A DNA stretch of 64,000 nucleotides from Dryococelus australis (lineage: Eukaryota; Arthropoda; Insecta; Phasmatodea; Phasmatidae), in contig CM057009.1 in assembly GCA_029891345.1 (NCBI GenBank), positions 89,451,416 through 89,515,415 on the forward strand. Reading direction: 5' to 3'. A program made the position numbers and the translations under genes. Positions 60,660 through 64,000 of the stretch are shown piece by piece (the stretch's first letter is position 1; each line of letters begins with the position of its first letter). The notes under the pieces are model-generated. The model worked only from the letters and a program-made list of their open reading frames with translations, was not told the DNA's origin and ran no database searches.

Positions 60660-61180
60660 TCACATGGATGGACATGAGTACATTTGGAACGAACTTGCTG
60701 GCATGCATCTGGCTTATGGTGCTGCTTTGGGAAATGCGGCTGAGGCCCGGAGAATTTAACGTGAGCCAAATATTTGTAAACATTGACCAACACCTGTGCA
60801 AGTCGAGATCACTGTCTGCCAACATGTGTGACACGGGTCGACCCAGACATCTGCGGACCCGACAGTTTGAGGAAGAAATTTTACATGCGTTTGAAGAAAC
60901 TCCTACTACCAGCACACGAAAAGTAGCCCGTCAAATTGGTGTTGACCGCCGTCTTGTCTGGAATATATTAAGAGACAACGAACTTCATCCGTACCATAAG
61001 CAAAGGCTGCAGGCACTTCCCCACAGCGATTACCCATTTCGAATAGCATTTTATGACTGATTTTTGGCAGAAACAGATCAACATCTTGCTTTCCCTGGTT
61101 GTGTATTGTTTACAGATGAGGCATCGTTGCTTCGAGAGGGCATCGTTTGTACAAAATTTTATGTTTGTCATTGTATTTAC
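60660..61180 (+). pseudogene. Arthropod transposase with DUF4817-like N-terminus, N-terminal half only
   Basis: The N-terminal region reads HEYIWNELAGMHLAYGAALG in one frame, ending in a stop at 60759. After an apparent deletion, the frame moves to FVNIDQHL at about 60772. A helix-turn-helix segment follows (FEEEILHAFEETPTTSTRKV, then ARQIGVDRRLVW), next LHPYHKQRLQ, an in-frame stop at 61058-61060, and LFTDEASL near 61105. The last contains what should be the first catalytic Asp of a DDE core. It ends without the rest of the core. These transposases bind element ends and cut and paste DNA. The C-terminal half of the same family is at 32594-33208. The nonsense codon, deletion and truncation make it inactive. 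Confidence 0.78.
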
Positions 61181-62072
61181 TAAGAACATAAGTACTGCTG
61201 TGTACTGTGTGACAACACTTTGACGTGCATCTAAGCTTAACCTAATCACTAGTGATCAATACAACATTTCTTGAGCGTGAAAAGAATAACACATGTTCTG
61301 TTAAAATTGTACAGTATGACGCTGTACCAAATAGGAATACAAAACATTATGGCGAACAAAATAACACATTATGAAATATAAAAAACACGTCTATTACTTG
61401 TGACATTGCTAACATATATAAGTGCTGTTGCACCGTTTTATACTAATGCTTTGGTATATTAAATTTTCTTGGCAATCCTAAATACAATAATATGTACATG
61501 TGACAAAATCCTAATGCTTTCTGCCTACAATACAACTTTTTAAGCATGAACACGTCTCATAATTACGACAACTTAGCGTCGTGTCCATTGAACTAAACTT
61601 TCTGTAATTAATGAGACAATTAAGAAAAACTTCCAAAATTTTCCATGAATTATGTAAACACTTATATAAGACCACATACAAAACATTATGTTACAAAACA
61701 AGAATTATACTCTCATGTAGATTATATCTAGATTGTCACTTGTTGGTGACGCCATTAAAGATGGCTGCACACAGTGCTTCATTACATTTGTTTTCATCAC
61801 CTATCTGAAGTAATTACCTTTTCAATGGAGCAGGTGTGAAACCTTTGTATCTCACAACATACTGATTGTTATTTGCCATTAATGAAACACTAAGAAAACA
61901 ATTCTTACCTATCCATAAAACATCTAACTACTTGACGTCGTGCTGAACTATTTACAGACTAGCTGCAGAATAGACTCGTAATATACATATTTGTTATTAA
62001 TTACCCGTGCTGTTACTGCACATGTTTGTATGACGTCGTGTTAACTGAAATACTGACTTCACTTTAAATGCC
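61181..62072. other. about 0.9 kb without a gene; expected position of the LTR element's 3' LTR
   Basis: AT-rich with no ORF of note. If the env and pol remnants to the right belong to one minus-strand LTR element, its 3' LTR should lie here. I could not identify a polypurine tract or LTR boundaries. GACGTCGTG occurs near 61934 and 62032. Confidence 0.35.
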
Positions 62073-62880
62073 TCAGTGGTTGCGAACCACTTCATGAATT
62101 ATAATTGACAGGCGAAACATTTTGACATACAGTCCTATCAGTGTAAGTAAAAGCAACAAAATAAGGCCAGCTGAGATGTAATTATAGATACCTTGTTCTA
62201 GAAAATAAAACACTTGGCCTGTAGGCCATGTATTGCCAAAATGTGTTACATCGAACTGACTTATCACTGGTAAGGTGGCATGTTTTATTTTTCAATGCTC
62301 ATCCAGAGCATCCATTACATCATGGTAGTGTATACCAGTAGTCACAGGCAATTTAGCTAAGTCAAAGGTATTTGATTTCAACCAATGAATGGGAACGACT
62401 GTGTGAATGTCGTGTCGTTAGTCGCTCTAGGGAATCTTAAATTGCCTTGATTTAAGAAAACGTCATTAAAAATAGCTGTCAAGGTCATTGTTGTTTCATT
62501 GAAAATTAATAAAGCATTTACTTTATGCTGTGGTTAAAACTTGACTCTATGTGTTGATTGAAATTTACTATCCACAGCTTTATTTTGCTCTTTATACAAT
62601 GTTGACATAGAATTACTGTCTGAACTAAACTGGTTATCGTAATTTTTTTAATTGTACAATCATTTTCGGTCAGAATGTGATGTGACTACTTGCTGTAAGA
62701 GTTTAAGTTACTCAAAATGTACGTCAAGTTTGCGATAATTGCGTGTAAATATTTGTGTGACAAATAAGTGTAATTTGTAACTTTCACTCTATCAAACAGG
62801 GAAAATGGATTGATAGGAAAAGGGATATTTACGTTATACACAAAAGTAACACTTTCCTGACAATAATACAACAATTAGTT
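62073..62880 (-). pseudogene. Env-like gene remnant of a gypsy-type element
   Basis: Minus-strand pieces downstream of pol lie where an env gene sits in env-bearing gypsy-type (errantivirus-like) elements. The upstream piece (62686-62874) contains hydrophobic beta-like segments and an NPFSLF stretch, generally similar in style to insect retroelement envelope proteins. The last piece (62073-62267) has a membrane-anchor-like run (SAGLILLLLLTLIGLYV) followed by a short basic tail, as in the C-terminus of a membrane-anchored glycoprotein. Between them the frame is interrupted by several stops. Together these suggest a decayed env, but no furin-type site or fusion peptide could be assigned. This is an old genomic copy and is not functional. 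Confidence 0.5.
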
Positions 62881-63300
62881 GCACGCGACATGCTCCACAT
62901 GCGTTTGTTATGTCGTTCTACGCCAGTCTGCTCTCGCTGTAAACATGCACTGGGAGAAGAATGGCCGCCATCCTGTCGCTCCCTAGGACGTCGGGGAGGG
63001 GGTGGGGCAGGGGTTGGATGGAAACACGACTCCTCCTACCCATCGTGTCGCCGCAGCCAGTCTCGTTGGCCGCTTCTGACGATATCCACCTGCGTGGGTG
63101 GAGAAAATGCGCTGCTTTTCTCGGCCGTCACCAGATAGGGCAGGGCAGCCTGCTTGGTGCACCGCGCTGTGCTGATGGCTACAGGTTCACCGACTGCTGC
63201 ACACTGCACCTGCTCTCGTGACCGTCACATTCACTGGGATCCCACAATTCTTTCACATATATTCACACAGCATAAGAAAGGTTAAGAATGTGAACATTGA
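62881..63300. other. GC-rich segment within the presumed env region
   Basis: The stretch at 62930-63230 is far richer in G and C than the env- and pol-like DNA on both sides. It has plus-strand ORFs (62890-63138, 62961-63221) that I do not recognise. It may be an unrelated insertion. Confidence 0.45.
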
Positions 63301-63353
63301 GTAATGTTTAACATAGTACAATTACATTGGGAGCTCAAGGCATCTCTATGAAC

Positions 63354-64000
63354 TTATTCTATATGTGCAATTTTCACATTTCTGGTGTTCACGCAATCGT
63401 ATTTTGGCACAACTGTCCTGTTTATCTGGATTTTGAGTGTGGCTGGTCTTACAACATCAATGGCACAGAACGGGCCTTTGTACTTGTAGTTGAGAGCATT
63501 TGCTCATGCACGGTTCTTGATCCAAATCCAATCACAGATTTGAATTGCATTGGCTTGGTGTTAACATTAAAATTGAACTTTCATCTGAGCCTATGCTTCA
63601 AGTAAATTCATCCTGGCTTGCTCCCTGTCTTTTTTTTTACTGTTCAAACCAATTATCAGCTCGTTCGGAATACTGGTTAGCCACGACATGACTTGGCTGT
63701 GTCGCTTCAACACCGTGCAACAGATATAAATACGTAAACTTGGTACTTAAATTGACTAAAGTGCTATTATTAAACAAAATAAAATCTAAGTAAGCATCCC
63801 AATTACCGGGATCCTGCTGTGCTAAAGCAGTTATCTGAATTGAAATTATCTTAAGAACCTCGACTATCCCATCACATGGTGGATTGTAAGACATTGTGTG
63901 TAATTTATTGATTTTCAAGTATTTGAGAAGTTCTGGAATTAACTCATTGTTAAAACTTGTGCCCTTGTTCGTTAAAATTTGCTGTGGGCAGCCATATTTG
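63354..64000 (-). pseudogene. Ty3/gypsy-type pol remnant, integrase C-terminal part, truncated by the window edge
   Basis: The minus strand, entering at 64000, encodes the later part of a retroelement integrase. A YGCPQQILTNKGTSFN block at about 63998-63950 corresponds to the segment around the second catalytic Asp, and a CDGIVE block near 63870 holds the expected catalytic Glu (codon 63859-63861). In place of the second Asp is Asn (codon 63967-63969), 36 codons before the Glu, which is the D-35-E spacing. The first frame stops at 63637, beside a run of T at about 63630-63638. The C-terminal part continues in another frame with stops. A GPFCAIDVVRPATLKIQI block, typical of gypsy integrase tails, ends at a stop at 63354-63356. 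It is inactive. Confidence 0.85.

Overview
The window looks like intergenic DNA from a large, AT-rich animal genome, most likely an arthropod and probably an insect. No bacterial gene organisation is present. The only recognisable coding sequence belongs to decayed mobile elements: two Tc1-type transposons, two halves of an arthropod transposase family with an N-terminal DUF4817-like region, a non-LTR retrotransposon, and a Ty3/gypsy-type element that runs off the right edge and carries an env-like remnant. Many TIR elements, tRNA-derived SINEs and tRNA-like scraps surround them. I found no host exon, rRNA, intact tRNA or CRISPR array. The species is not resolved; the repeat content suggests, but does not prove, a hemimetabolous insect.

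Layout. 1-18 kb: single-copy-looking AT-rich DNA with scattered scraps (dispersed arms of a foldback family at 785-848, 3640-3820 and 4095-4300, a 255-bp tandem duplication, microsatellites, a SINE). 18.9-37 kb: dense TIR elements. One superfamily, with ends close to TATAGGCTATTCACGGTAAA, accounts for at least nine copies of three size classes. Also here are a Tc1 copy (25029-26242), a hairpin element (29551-29882), a transposase remnant (32594-33208), a foldback whose arms carry tRNA-like promoters (33808-34265) and a TTAA-flanked piggyBac-like MITE (36343-36749).

37.4-57.7 kb holds the most unusual structure: three large imperfect foldbacks in a row (37420-45480, 48480-51790, 53525-57715). 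Each has kilobase-scale inverted arms, and each arm contains its own minisatellite, with different copy numbers in the two arms. The first has a dead LINE in its loop; the third has a hAT-like MITE in its loop. Between the first two lie a SINE, an internally deleted Tc1 copy and a purine-rich stretch.

57.7-64 kb: a degenerate array related to the second foldback, the N-terminal half of the DUF4817-type transposase, then the reverse-strand env-like and pol remnants of an LTR element.

Nothing here looks capable of moving by itself. Every transposase, reverse transcriptase or integrase seen is broken by stops, frameshifts, deletions or loss of a catalytic residue. The best candidate for something undescribed is the trio of minisatellite-armed foldbacks together with their dispersed fragments. 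Boundaries of repeats were set by eye and are approximate.
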